NCBI RefSeq assembly: GCF_900116195.1 | Contig: NZ_FOZW01000013.1 | Location: 62,001 to 126,000 of the forward strand | Source of the DNA: Alloyangia pacifica | GTDB lineage: Bacteria > Pseudomonadota > Alphaproteobacteria > Rhodobacterales > Rhodobacteraceae | Direction of reading: 5' to 3' | Length of the DNA stretch: 64,000 bases | Shown here: positions 1-9,284 of the stretch, piece by piece | How positions within the stretch are numbered: position 1 is the first letter of the stretch | How the letters are laid out: every line of letters starts with the position of its first letter | Position numbers and translations under genes: made by a program | The notes under the pieces: model-generated | The model's database searches: none | What the model was told of the DNA's origin: nothing | Seen by the model: only the letters and a program-made list of their open reading frames with translations

Positions 1-1
1 T

Positions 2-85
2 CTGCGCGATGCCATTCGCGCCTTTTCCATTTTCGAACACGAAACGCGGGCGGTTCTGAGCGCGCCCGTCGACGGAGCCCCATGA
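2..85 (+). CDS. 3' end of an upstream gene, possibly biliverdin-producing heme oxygenase (partial)
   Basis: Only the last 27 codons are inside the window. They read as an open, helix-like tail rich in Ala, Arg and Glu and end in TGA at 83-85. That stop overlaps the ATG of the phytochrome gene in the arrangement ATGA, so the two are translationally coupled. Heme oxygenase (bphO) is the usual partner coupled to bacteriophytochromes because it makes the biliverdin chromophore. The identity rests on that context, since the visible tail carries no diagnostic motif. Confidence 0.45.
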   Translation: MRDAIRAFSIFEHETRAVLSAPVDGAP

Positions 86-2655
86 ACGATTCCTTCATTT
101 CGACCGATACGCCAGTCGATCTCACCAATTGCGACCGCGAACCCATTCATCTGCTCGGCAACGTGCAGAGCTTCGCGGCGCTGGTCGCGATCTCGGCCGA
201 TTGGATCGTGCAGCACGTCTCGCAAAACGCCGGAACGCTTCTTGGCCTTCAGGCCGAAGACCTGACCGGGCGGAGCTTCAGCGAGGTCATGCCGCGCGAA
301 ACAGTGGAGGAACTGCGCGAGAAGCTGGGCGGCACCAGTCACGAGAACGCCGTGGCGCGGCTGTTCGGCTACGACGTCTTCGGCGACGGGCGGCTGTTCG
401 ACATCAGTGCGCATCAGTCCGGTTCGAGCTTCATTTTCGAGTTCGAACCCAAGGTCCGCGTCGCCGAGCAGGACGAGCTGGCGCTGGTGACCCCCATGTT
501 GCGGCGGGTGTCCTCGCAGAACGATCTGGCAGGGGCGTCGGAAGAGGCCGCCCGGCAACTGCGGGCGCTCACGGGGTTCGATCGGGTGATGGTCTATCAG
601 TTTGGTCCCGAGGGCGATGGCACGGTCATCGCCGAGGCCAAGGACGGAGGGGATGCGGAAACCTATCTCGGACTGCATTTCCCGGCCTCCGACATCCCGC
701 GGCAGGCGCGGGCGCTCTACAAGCGCAGCCTGCTGCGGCTGATCGCCGACGTTGACGACGATGTCTCGCCGATCGTGCCGCCGCAGAGTCCCGAGGGCCA
801 GCCGCTCGATCTCTCGCTGGCCATGTCGCGCGCCGTCTCGCCGATCCACCTCGAATACCTGCGCAACATGAAGGTGCGGGCGTCGATGTCTGTGTCCATC
901 GTCATCCGGGGCGAGCTCTGGGGGCTCTTTGCCTGCCATCATCGCGAGCCGCTGCACGTCGACTACCAGAGACGCACCGCCGTGGAGCTGCTGGCGCAGT
1001 TCTTCGCCTACGAGCTCGAGAGGCAGGAGGCGAGATCTACCAGCGACACCGTTGGCCGTGCGCAGCGTCTGCATGACCGCCTGATGATGCAGATGAGTTC
1101 CGGCGAGGGGCTGGCCGCCAGCCTGCCCAGCATCGCCCGCGAGATTCAGAAGGTGATCCCGCATGACGGCATCGCTCTCTATTCCGATGGTGACTACGTC
1201 GCCCAGGGACAGACCCCCTCCAAGGAGCAGTTCCAGACCATCGCGCGCTTTCTCAACACCGCCGCCGCGAGCCGGGTCTATGCCACGGACAGCCTCGTCG
1301 CGCGCCTGCCCTCGATGGAGGCGCTGAAGGCCGACTGCGCGGGCATCCTGGCAATCCCCGTGTCGCGCACGCCGCGCGATTACATCGTGCTCTTCCGCTC
1401 GGAAGTCGTGCGGCAGGTCAACTGGGCGGGCAACCCCAACAAGCCGGTCGAGGTCGGCCCGCTGGGCACGCGACTGACCCCGCGCAAGAGCTTCGAGCTT
1501 TGGAAGCAGGACGTTGCGGGCCGCTCGGAGAGCTGGTCGCCAACCGTTCTGAAGGCCGCCGAGGCGATCCGCGTGACCCTGCTCGAGGTGGTGCTCAAGC
1601 TCTCGGACGAGGTCAATGCCGAGCGCAAGCGGGCGCAGGACCAGCAGGAGCTGCTGATCGCCGAGCTCAATCACCGGGTGCGCAACGTGCTCGGGTTGAT
1701 CCGCTCGCTGGTGGGTCAGTCGCGACAGTCGGCGCATACCATCGAGGAGTTCACCGCGGCGGTCGACGGGCGCATCCACGCGCTGGCGCAGGCGCATGAC
1801 CAGCTGACCTCGACCGAGTGGCATCCGGTGGCGCTGCGCGAGCTGCTGGCCGTCGAATTGGGGGCCTATATCGCCGGTGAGGAACACCGCGTCGCGATCA
1901 CCGGCGCGCCCGTGCTGCTTGCGCCCGATGCCTTTTCCACCATGGCGCTGGTGCTGCACGAACTGGTGACCAACTCGGTCAAATACGGCGCGCTGTCGGT
2001 GCCTGCAGGCCGGGTCGAGGTGGCGGTCGAAAAGCTGCCGGACGGGATCGTCCGCATCGGTTGGGCCGAGAGCGGTGGTCCGGCGGTGCGGGCACCCGAG
2101 CGGCGGGGCTTTGGCACCACGATCATCGAGAAGTCGATTCCCTTCGAGTTGAAGGGCAAGGCGGATGTGCACTTCGAGCTGACCGGCCTGCGGGCCGAGT
2201 TCCTTCTGCCCGAACGCTACGTGAGCGACGCGCCGGATACGGTGCCTTCCGCTGCACCTGCGCCGCAGGACGGCGCTTCCCTAAGCAAGGGGATCTCGGG
2301 CGTGGCGCTGGTGGTCGAGGACAACATGATCATCGCCATGGATGCCGCTGACATCCTGTCGGACCTCGGGGCCGAGACCGTGCACACCGCTTCCTCGGTG
2401 GCAGAGGCGCTGCGGATCATCGACGCGCACCCGGTCTCGGTGGCGGTGCTCGACGTGAACCTCGGCTCGGAAACCAGCCTGCCGGTTGCGGAAATGCTGG
2501 CGCGGCGCGGTGTGCCCTTCGTGCTGGCGAGCGGTTATGCCGGCCAGTCCGACTGGCTGTCGCGTTTCCCCAGCGCGCCGATGACCAGCAAGCCTTTCAC
2601 CATCGAAACGCTGTCGAAGGCCGTCGGACGGCTGGGCGCGCGAGATCGGGGCTGA
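82..2655 (+). CDS. bphP: Bacteriophytochrome: PAS-GAF-PHY with HWE-type histidine kinase and C-terminal receiver
   Basis: This 857-residue protein is a red/far-red light sensor kinase. Cys17, in the N-terminal TNCDREPIH segment, is the biliverdin attachment position. The GAF domain (about 145-310) contains the PASDIP chromophore-pocket motif. The PHY domain (about 330-510) has the tongue motif PRKSF and a WAG turn. The kinase is HWE/HisKA_2 type, with phospho-acceptor His531 in ELNHRVRN and a GFGT nucleotide-binding loop. A receiver domain follows (about 745-855) with acceptor Asp791 and a conserved SKPF lysine. The start overlaps the stop of the upstream gene. No DNA-binding domain is fused, so output goes by phosphotransfer to the internal receiver or another protein. 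Confidence 0.95.
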   Translation: MNDSFISTDTPVDLTNCDREPIHLLGNVQSFAALVAISADWIVQHVSQNAGTLLGLQAEDLTGRSFSEVMPRETVEELREKLGGTSHENAVARLFGYDVFGDGRLFDISAHQSGSSFIFEFEPKVRVAEQDELALVTPMLRRVSSQNDLAGASEEAARQLRALTGFDRVMVYQFGPEGDGTVIAEAKDGGDAETYLGLHFPASDIPRQARALYKRSLLRLIADVDDDVSPIVPPQSPEGQPLDLSLAMSRAVSPIHLEYLRNMKVRASMSVSIVIRGELWGLFACHHREPLHVDYQRRTAVELLAQFFAYELERQEARSTSDTVGRAQRLHDRLMMQMSSGEGLAASLPSIAREIQKVIPHDGIALYSDGDYVAQGQTPSKEQFQTIARFLNTAAASRVYATDSLVARLPSMEALKADCAGILAIPVSRTPRDYIVLFRSEVVRQVNWAGNPNKPVEVGPLGTRLTPRKSFELWKQDVAGRSESWSPTVLKAAEAIRVTLLEVVLKLSDEVNAERKRAQDQQELLIAELNHRVRNVLGLIRSLVGQSRQSAHTIEEFTAAVDGRIHALAQAHDQLTSTEWHPVALRELLAVELGAYIAGEEHRVAITGAPVLLAPDAFSTMALVLHELVTNSVKYGALSVPAGRVEVAVEKLPDGIVRIGWAESGGPAVRAPERRGFGTTIIEKSIPFELKGKADVHFELTGLRAEFLLPERYVSDAPDTVPSAAPAPQDGASLSKGISGVALVVEDNMIIAMDAADILSDLGAETVHTASSVAEALRIIDAHPVSVAVLDVNLGSETSLPVAEMLARRGVPFVLASGYAGQSDWLSRFPSAPMTSKPFTIETLSKAVGRLGARDRG

Positions 2656-2726
2656 GCCGCGGCGCAGGCTGGCGGGGTAGGCATCGAGACTCGAGAGTTT
2701 GAAGATGGGAGGCGCAGGTGGGCTGC

Positions 2727-3368
2727 TCAGGCGGTCTGCTCGCCGTCCTTGCTGCCGTCGATCTGTTCGCGCAGGCATTCGACCGCCTGCGCGGCTCGCT
2801 CACCGGCTTCGCTCAGCGCTTCGGCCAGCGCGTCGGCGCGCTCCTGGTCGACGCCGCGGCGCAGGATGTTGGCAGCACTGGTCGAAACAGCGGTCAGGTT
2901 GGTCAGCGTGTGGAACAGCTCGCTCAGAGAACTCAGCATATCCCGGTCCTCGAAAGCCTCGCGCGTGTGTTTTTTGTCGGGCGCGGTGCCTGACATGAAA
3001 GAGGAGAGGGCGAGCACCCGGGCGACCTCACCCTCTGCCCAGTCCAGAGGCACGATCTCCACTTCCCACTCGCTCTGGTTGCCGGTCTCGCTCGTGAAGC
3101 TGCCGACAAAACTCGAAGGCTTGCCGCCGAAGGCGGTGGCCAGCGCGGCCTCTGCCTTCACCCGTTCTGCCCCGTCCCAGAATCCGGTCCAGACCTGGCC
3201 GCAGATCGTGTCGGCGTCGGTATTGAGCAATTCCAGCCCACGCTTGTTGACCGCGATCACCTTGCCATCGCGGTCCAGCACCTTGGCGCAGACGGTGGTG
3301 CGCTGCGCAAGATAGCCCATGACCGTCGAAAGGGCGGTCGCTTCGAGATCGGTTTTTGCGATGAGCAT
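2727..3368 (-). CDS. PAS-domain protein with a C-terminal DHp/Hpt-like helical segment
   Basis: This 213-residue soluble protein has an N-terminal PAS fold (about 15-125), with the typical DRDGKVIAVN sensing strand followed by an EWEVEIVPL strand. A C-terminal helical part (about 145-210) contains SELFHTLTNL, which resembles the first helix of a kinase dimerisation or phosphotransfer domain and includes a His. No ATP-binding domain follows. It converges on the phytochrome gene and could exchange phosphate with it, although that is only proximity. It could also be a free PAS signalling adaptor. The PAS assignment is firm and the phosphotransfer idea is speculative. Confidence 0.8.
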   Translation of the reverse strand: MLIAKTDLEATALSTVMGYLAQRTTVCAKVLDRDGKVIAVNKRGLELLNTDADTICGQVWTGFWDGAERVKAEAALATAFGGKPSSFVGSFTSETGNQSEWEVEIVPLDWAEGEVARVLALSSFMSGTAPDKKHTREAFEDRDMLSSLSELFHTLTNLTAVSTSAANILRRGVDQERADALAEALSEAGERAAQAVECLREQIDGSKDGEQTA

Positions 3369-3517
3369 TGCGGGGTCCGTGGCCTTGGGGCGGCAGGTTT
3401 ACGGATTGTTAATTTACGTGAAGTGCCGGTGTTTTCGCAACGGTTGAATTTGTGACGGTGTAATTTGGTTCAGCTACGATACGGCTTGGCTGCGTTTTCG
3501 CGTTAAGGTTGAACTTT

Positions 3518-6500
3518 TCAGTGGAAGTCCCGACTTGGAAACAGCTTTTTTGCCTGCTCCCGGGGGTGGCGGGCAGCGGTGCCGCGTCTGCTGCCGCCGG
3601 CCGGGCGGCGGGTCTCGTCGGCGCGGCCGTCGTTGGCCTCGATCGGCCCGAGGATCGGCACCGGCCCGCCGAGATCGAAGAGCAACTCCGACAGATCCTC
3701 GACCGTCTCGGCGATGAGATGGGTCACCACGCCCTCGCGTTCCAGCCGCCCGGTGACGCGCAGCAGTCGTCCCGCGATCACCGCCTTGCGGAAGGTCTCG
3801 TAGATCTTCGTCCAGACCACCACGTTGGAGGTGCCGGTCTCGTCCTCCAGCGTCAGGAAGATCACCCCCGAGGCGGTGCCGGGGCGCTGGCGGGTGATCA
3901 CCAGCCCGGTCACGGTGATGCGGTGGCGATGGGGCACCTTGTCCAGCTGCACGTGCGGCAGGCTCTCGGGCAGGCGCGGGCGCAGCAGTTCCATGGGGTG
4001 GGCACGTAGGCTCAGGCGCAGCGAGAGGTAATCCTCGACCACCTCCTGCCCGAGCGTCATGGCGGGCAGGATCACGTCGGGCTCCATGCCACCTTCGCCA
4101 TCGCCCCCGAAGAGCGGCAGCGGCTTCGGCGCCTGCAGCGCCTTGGCGGCCCAGAGCGCGTCGCGCCGGGTGAGGCCGAGCGCGGCGAAGCCGTCGCCCT
4201 CGGCCAGCCGCTCCAGCGTCGCGGGCTTCACCCCGGCGCGGCGCCAGAGGCTTTCGACGTCGGGATAGCCGTTGCCACGCGCCGCGACGATCCAGGCGGC
4301 ATCTTCTTCGCGGAGCCCCTTGATCTGGCGGAAGCCGAGCCGCAGGGCGAGGCTGCCATCGGGGCGCGGCTCGAGCGTGTTGTCCCAGTCGGAGTGGTTC
4401 ACAGAGACCGGGCGCACTTCGACCCCGTGCTCGCGCGCGTCGCGCACCAGCTGGGCGGGGGCGTAAAAGCCCATGGGCTGGGCGTTGAGCAGCGCACAGG
4501 TGAAGATCGCCTGGTGGTGCCGCTTCAGCCAGGCCGAGATATAGACCAGCCGGGCGAAGCTGGCGGCGTGGCTCTCGGGAAAGCCGTAGCTGCCGAAGCC
4601 CTCGATCTGGGCAAAGCAGCGCTCGGCGAAATCCGCCGCATAGCCGCGCGCCAGCATCCCGGAAACGAAGCGGTCGCGGAAGGCCCCGATGGTGCCCATG
4701 CGCTTGAAGGTGGCGAGGCTGCGGCGCAGCCGGTCGGCCTCGGCGGGGGTGAAGCCGGCGGCGACCACGGCGATCTGCATCGCCTGCTCCTGAAACAGCG
4801 GCACGCCGTAGGTGCGGCCCAGCACTTCCATCATCGCCGGGCCAAGGTCTTCGACCGGCTCCTTGCCCTGACGGCGGTTGATGAAGGGATGCACCATGCC
4901 GCCCTGAATGGGGCCGGGGCGCACGATGGCGACCTCGCACACCAGATCGTAGAACCGTCGCGGCAGCATCCGCGGCAGGAAGTTCAGCTGCGCCCGGCTT
5001 TCCACCTGAAACACCCCGATGGCATCGGCACGGCAGAGCATGTCGTAGACCTTTGGGTCTTCGGCAGGGACATTGGCCAGCGTCAGCTGCTGGCCTCGGT
5101 GCTCGACCAGCAGCGAGAACGCCTTGCGGATGCAGGTCAGCATCCCCAGCGCGAGGATGTCGACCTTCAAAAGCCCCAGCGCGTCGATGTCGTCCTTGTC
5201 CCATTCGATCACCGTGCGGTCGTCCATCGCGGCGTTCTCGATCGGGCAGAGCTCGTCGAGCCGCCCCTGGGTGATGACGAAGCCACCCACGTGCTGCGAC
5301 AGGTGCCTCGGGAAACCGATGATCTCCTCGATCAGCTTGGCGGTCATCAGCACCCGGTCGTCGGTCGGGTCGATCCCGGCGTCGCGCATCCGGTCCTCGT
5401 CGGGGGCGCTCGACGACCAGCCCCAGATCTGCCCGGAGAGCCGGGCGATCACGTCCTGGCTCAGCCCCATCACCTTGCCGACCTCGCGGATCGCCGCGCG
5501 CGAGCGGAAGTGGATCACCGTGGCGGTGAGCCCGGCGCGTTCGCGGCCGTAGCGCTCGTAGATCCACTGGATCACCTCCTCGCGGCGCTCATGCTCGAAA
5601 TCGACATCGATGTCAGGCGGCTCGCCGCGTTCCTTGGAGATGAAGCGCTCGAAGATCAGCGTGATGCTCTCGGGCGGCACCTCGGTGACGCCGAGCAGGT
5701 AGCAGACCACCGAGTTGGCCGCCGAGCCGCGCCCCTGGCACAGGATGCCGCGCGAGCGGGCAAAGGCGACGATGTCGTAGACCGTCAGGAAATATGAGGC
5801 GTAGCCCATCTCGCCGATCAGCCGCAGTTCCTTTTCCACCCGGTGCACGATCTTCGGCGGCGGGCCTGCGGGGTAGCGCCAGTGCAGCCCCTCGCGCGAG
5901 AGCCGGGCGAGCCGGTCCTGCGCCGGCTCGCCGTCCCGCGCCTCGTCCGGGTACTGGTACCGCAGCTCGTCGAGGCGGAAGGCGCAGCGACCCGAGATCT
6001 CGGTGGTGCGGCGCAGGGCGGCGGGGTAGCGGTGGAAGAGCCGGGCCATCTCGTCGCCGGACTTCAGCCGCCGCTCGCCGTTGGTCAGCCGCCGGCTGCC
6101 GATATTGTCGATGGTGCAGCCCTCGCGCAGGCAGGTCAGTACGTCGGCCAGCGGACGCCGGGCCGAGCGGTGCATCAACACATCCCCGAGGGCCACCAGC
6201 GGCAGGCCGGTCTGCTGCGACAGCCGGGCGAGGTGGTCGAGCCGTATCTGGTCGCGCCCGTCGTAGACTGGCGCGGCCCCGAGATAGGTGCGGCCGGGGC
6301 AGCGCCGGAGCATCTCGCGCAGCTCGGGGTCGGGGGGGGTGCGGGGTGCCCCGGGTTCCAGCGGGTCGGGCGGCAGGGCGATGAGGATCATCCCCTCGCA
6401 GGCGGCATGCAGGTCGGCGCGGGTAAGGTGACACGCGCCTTTCTCCGCCCGCCGCTTGCCCAGCGACAGCAGCCGCGTCAGTCGCGCCCAGGCGGCGATG

Positions 6501-6901
6501 TCGCAGGGCAGGGCGAGCCACTCGAGCGGGCTGTCGGACAGCACCAGCCGCGCCCCCGCGATGAGCCGGGGCAGCGGGCGTTCGGGCGGCAGCAGCGGCG
6601 CGGCCCCGGGCGGCACCTGCGCCACGCGCTGGCGGCTCGACGGATCGGTCAGAGACTGCGACCGGATCGCCGGGGCCTCGCGCGCTGCCGCCTCTGCCGC
6701 CTCGCGTGCCTCGCCCTGCAGTCGCTCCAGCTCCTTCAGGGCCGAGAAGGCGCGCACCACCCCCGCCACCGAGTTGCGGTCGGTGATGGCGATGGCCTCG
6801 AGCCCCAGCTCGGCGGCACGGGTGACCAGCTCCTCGGGGTGCGAGGCCCCGGTGAGGAAGGTGAAGTTGCTGGTCACGCAGAGCTCGGCATAGGGGGTCA
6901 T
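3518..6901 (-). CDS. dnaE2: Error-prone DNA polymerase DnaE2 (ImuC)
   Basis: This 1127-residue C-family DNA polymerase acts in SOS-induced translesion mutagenesis with ImuA and ImuB. The N-terminal PHP domain begins at ATG 6901 with YAELCVTSNFTFLTGASHPEE, the usual DnaE2 start, so the open frame extending another 142 codons upstream is not used. The palm carries the catalytic PDIDVDF motif near residue 430. A helix-hairpin-helix region and an OB-fold (about 980-1060) follow. Length matches the family (about 1080-1140). The gene starts 10 bases after the imuB stop and is last in the imuA-imuB-dnaE2 cassette, so it should be LexA-controlled through the box at 9012-9026. Confidence 0.96.
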   Translation of the reverse strand: MTPYAELCVTSNFTFLTGASHPEELVTRAAELGLEAIAITDRNSVAGVVRAFSALKELERLQGEAREAAEAAAREAPAIRSQSLTDPSSRQRVAQVPPGAAPLLPPERPLPRLIAGARLVLSDSPLEWLALPCDIAAWARLTRLLSLGKRRAEKGACHLTRADLHAACEGMILIALPPDPLEPGAPRTPPDPELREMLRRCPGRTYLGAAPVYDGRDQIRLDHLARLSQQTGLPLVALGDVLMHRSARRPLADVLTCLREGCTIDNIGSRRLTNGERRLKSGDEMARLFHRYPAALRRTTEISGRCAFRLDELRYQYPDEARDGEPAQDRLARLSREGLHWRYPAGPPPKIVHRVEKELRLIGEMGYASYFLTVYDIVAFARSRGILCQGRGSAANSVVCYLLGVTEVPPESITLIFERFISKERGEPPDIDVDFEHERREEVIQWIYERYGRERAGLTATVIHFRSRAAIREVGKVMGLSQDVIARLSGQIWGWSSSAPDEDRMRDAGIDPTDDRVLMTAKLIEEIIGFPRHLSQHVGGFVITQGRLDELCPIENAAMDDRTVIEWDKDDIDALGLLKVDILALGMLTCIRKAFSLLVEHRGQQLTLANVPAEDPKVYDMLCRADAIGVFQVESRAQLNFLPRMLPRRFYDLVCEVAIVRPGPIQGGMVHPFINRRQGKEPVEDLGPAMMEVLGRTYGVPLFQEQAMQIAVVAAGFTPAEADRLRRSLATFKRMGTIGAFRDRFVSGMLARGYAADFAERCFAQIEGFGSYGFPESHAASFARLVYISAWLKRHHQAIFTCALLNAQPMGFYAPAQLVRDAREHGVEVRPVSVNHSDWDNTLEPRPDGSLALRLGFRQIKGLREEDAAWIVAARGNGYPDVESLWRRAGVKPATLERLAEGDGFAALGLTRRDALWAAKALQAPKPLPLFGGDGEGGMEPDVILPAMTLGQEVVEDYLSLRLSLRAHPMELLRPRLPESLPHVQLDKVPHRHRITVTGLVITRQRPGTASGVIFLTLEDETGTSNVVVWTKIYETFRKAVIAGRLLRVTGRLEREGVVTHLIAETVEDLSELLFDLGGPVPILGPIEANDGRADETRRPAGGSRRGTAARHPREQAKKLFPSRDFH

Positions 6902-6911
6902 GGTCGGTCCC

Positions 6912-8423
6912 TCATGCGAATTCCCCCTGCACGAACCAGTCCTGCGCGCCGCCCGCGTCCCAGCCCGCCACCTGCGGCGTGTGGAACAGCCAGAGCCGCG
7001 GCCCCTCGCGCGTCTCGATGCGCCAGTAGTCGCGGATCCCCGACCGCCAGGTGGGATCGTCGAACCACCATTCGGGGGCGATGCGCTCGGGCCCCGTCGC
7101 GCGCAGCGTGGAAAAGCGCATGTTGCGCCAGCGGAACTGCGCGGGCGGATGGCCGGGCTGCGCGCCGCGCGCGCCGCTGACCATCTCGGGCGGAAAGAGG
7201 ATCTGCGGCCGCGGCGGGCCGCGCCGGGGCGGGGCCTCTTCGGCTTCGCTGTAGGCGGCGGGGGCGATGAGGAAGCTGCGCTCGGGGATGGTGCTGTCGG
7301 CGGGCAGCAGGCGCTGTACGGCGTCAAAGCCGAGCCGGTTGCCGAGCCGCGAGATCAGGTCCGCCATCGCGTCCTCGCTGCGCAGCTTGGGGCCACCGGG
7401 ACCAAGCTGCTCGGGAGGCAGCTTCTCCGTCACCTCGGCGCAGAGCCGCAGCGCATCGATGCCGAAGCCCGCCTCGACCTCGGCCACACCCTTTTCGAAG
7501 AGCGCGGCAATTCGGGCGGGGTCGCGCATGGGCCGGGCGAGGCCGACCCGCACATGCGCCGTCTCGCGGTCGACCCGGCGCAGTTCCAGGAGCACCCGCC
7601 GCGCGCCGTGCTGGTGGTGGGTAAGCTGGGCGCAGAGCCGCTCGAGCAGCCGCGCGAGGCCTGCCATCACGTCCTCCTGCAGGCCGATGGGCTCGGGCAG
7701 GGTCATGCGCACGCCGAAATGCGGTGCCTCGCGCTCGGCATCCACCGGCTCGGGACGGGTGCCGAGCGCCTGATCGAGCCGGGTGACCAGACCTTGGCCG
7801 AAGCGTTTCGCCAGCGGCGCGCGGGGCAGGTGCACGAGATCGGCGATGCGGGTCAGCCCGACGCGGGAGAGCGTGGCGGCGGTGTCGTGGTCGATGCGCA
7901 GAGCAGAGACGGGCAGTGGCCCGAGCCCCTCGGCCAGCGCGCCCTCGGGCAGCACCCCGCCGCCGTGGCGGGCCAGCGCATGGGCCGCGCCGCGGGTGCC
8001 GGCGATGGCGCTCTGCGCTGCCAGCCCCGTGCGCTCCAGCCGGTCATGCAGATCGGCGCGCAGCGCGGCCTCGCCGCCGAAGAGATGCGGCACCCCGGTG
8101 ATGTCGGCGATCAGCCCGTCGGACCCGTCGCGCGCCACCAGCGGCGCATAGCGCCCGGCCCAGCGGCGCAGACCCGAGAGCGCCGCTGCCTCGCGCGCCA
8201 GGTCGGCGGGGCGGGTGGCCAGATCGGGGCAGATGGCGCGGGCGTCGGCCAGCGCCATGCCGCGCGCCAGCCCATGCGCCTGCGCCAAGGGGGAGACACA
8301 GTGCAGGTGATCGGAATTGCCCGACCGCAGGGTCAGAGCAAACGGCCCCTCAACGGGGCGTTTCCGCAGGCTCGTGTCGCTCGCCAGCCGCGGAAACCAT
8401 ATGGAAAGCAGACGTCTCGCCAT
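6912..8423 (-). CDS. imuB: ImuB, Y-family polymerase-like mutagenesis protein
   Basis: This 503-residue protein bridges ImuA, DnaE2 and the beta clamp during damage-induced mutagenesis. It opens with RRLLSIWFPRLASD, the standard ImuB start, where a true Y-family polymerase would have an acidic catalytic motif. The later motif reads ADITGVPHLFGGE, again without the paired acidic residues, which fits a non-catalytic family member. A little-finger-like domain lies in the middle and a long C-terminal tail (after about 400) ends WFVQGEFA. The first 74 bases overlap the end of imuA, which implies translational coupling. Confidence 0.95.
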   Translation of the reverse strand: MARRLLSIWFPRLASDTSLRKRPVEGPFALTLRSGNSDHLHCVSPLAQAHGLARGMALADARAICPDLATRPADLAREAAALSGLRRWAGRYAPLVARDGSDGLIADITGVPHLFGGEAALRADLHDRLERTGLAAQSAIAGTRGAAHALARHGGGVLPEGALAEGLGPLPVSALRIDHDTAATLSRVGLTRIADLVHLPRAPLAKRFGQGLVTRLDQALGTRPEPVDAEREAPHFGVRMTLPEPIGLQEDVMAGLARLLERLCAQLTHHQHGARRVLLELRRVDRETAHVRVGLARPMRDPARIAALFEKGVAEVEAGFGIDALRLCAEVTEKLPPEQLGPGGPKLRSEDAMADLISRLGNRLGFDAVQRLLPADSTIPERSFLIAPAAYSEAEEAPPRRGPPRPQILFPPEMVSGARGAQPGHPPAQFRWRNMRFSTLRATGPERIAPEWWFDDPTWRSGIRDYWRIETREGPRLWLFHTPQVAGWDAGGAQDWFVQGEFA

Positions 8424-8952
8424 GCCAATCCACGGTCCAGAGTTTCAATGTTCCCTTTTTGTTCTTGATAAGCTCCCATTGCTGCAGAGTCGAGTCCGGC
8501 GCAGGGGAAGGCAGCTGTTCACAAGCCCAGCGTGTCTCGGCGGCATTGCTGCCCTGTCCGCTCTGGAGAAGCATCAGCCCGGTGGTCTTGCCGGCTTCTG
8601 CCGCCAGTTGCAGCCGCCGCCCGGCGGTGAGCGAGAGCAGCTCTCCGGGTTCGGCCACGACCAGCCCTACGGCGGGGCAGCGCAGCGCCTCCTCGGCGGT
8701 CCACAGAAGATCGGTTTCACTCTGGGTCCGCACGAGGTGCAGCCGCGCCCCCACACCCTCGGGCAGGCCGCGCAGCAGCGGCGTCTGCGGCGCATGGCGC
8801 GGCAGGATCCAGACCAGTGGCCCCGCGTGGCGCGTGGCCTGAAACAGCGCAAAGCCACGCCGCGCACGCCCCTCGGCCTCATGCACCCGGGCGGGGCAGA
8901 GCGAGAGCGGGTCGGCCTCGGCAAGAGGCGGGCTGGCGGGCAGGGGGCGCAT
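8350..8952 (-). CDS. imuA: ImuA, RecA-like/SulA-like cofactor of the ImuB-DnaE2 mutasome
   Basis: The predicted protein is 200 residues and first in the SOS mutagenesis cassette. It has the ImuA pattern: RVHEAEGRARRGFALF near the N terminus, GPLVWILPR strand, ETDLLWTAEEAL helix, and an LKLWTVDWHG strand near the end. I place the start at ATG 8952. The frame is open up to 9207, but a start there would put the SOS box (9012-9026) inside the coding sequence. No strong ribosome-binding site precedes 8952, and an in-frame TTG lies four codons further upstream. The Walker-like region is degenerate, as is usual for ImuA. Confidence 0.88.
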   Translation of the reverse strand: MRPLPASPPLAEADPLSLCPARVHEAEGRARRGFALFQATRHAGPLVWILPRHAPQTPLLRGLPEGVGARLHLVRTQSETDLLWTAEEALRCPAVGLVVAEPGELLSLTAGRRLQLAAEAGKTTGLMLLQSGQGSNAAETRWACEQLPSPAPDSTLQQWELIKNKKGTLKLWTVDWHGETSAFHMVSAAGERHEPAETPR

Positions 8953-9011
8953 GTGGGCAGACAAGAGAACCGGGAACGGTGGCAGCGGAGTCGGGGTAGG
9001 TGGATAGATGA

Positions 9012-9026
9012 GAACATTGCCAGAAC
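9012..9026 (-). promoter_or_regulatory. Alphaproteobacterial LexA (SOS) box upstream of imuA
   Basis: On the minus strand this reads GTTC, seven bases, GTTC, the direct-repeat LexA operator of alphaproteobacteria. It lies 60 bases upstream of the imuA start and should place imuA-imuB-dnaE2 under DNA-damage control. Confidence 0.85.
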
Positions 9027-9225
9027 ATTTGGGCTGAGGGAAGCACCGGAGGGCAGAGAAGAGATCACGATTGGTGCGCCAGGGCCCCATGCGGCGGAAG
9101 CTGAGCGGCCAAGGCACGTACATCCGGGTCCGCGGGGTCAACAGGGAAGCCCCTGTAGCAACAGGGGGATGCAGACCGGGACAGGAAGACCGGGGATACG
9201 GCGACATCTGGCCCGGAGCGAAAAA

Positions 9226-9242
9226 TGTAAAAACCCTTCACA
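9226..9242. promoter_or_regulatory. Imperfect palindrome, distal copy of a paired operator
   Basis: The sequence TGTAAAAACCCTTCACA is an imperfect version of the TGTGAA-N5-TTCACA palindrome at 9285-9301. The two copies also share flanks (AA before, TCACCC after) and are offset by 59 bases. The pair lies between imuA and the DUF2852 gene. The regulator is unknown. Confidence 0.5.
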
Positions 9243-9284
9243 TCACCCCTTGAAGGGGGCGGGTCGAATACCGATCTTCGATAA

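Noticed and set aside
6902-7327. N-terminal extension of dnaE2 by 142 codons
   Set aside because: The extension runs antisense-free across imuB on the same strand in another frame, is Arg/Pro/Ser-rich, and the family start lies at 6901.
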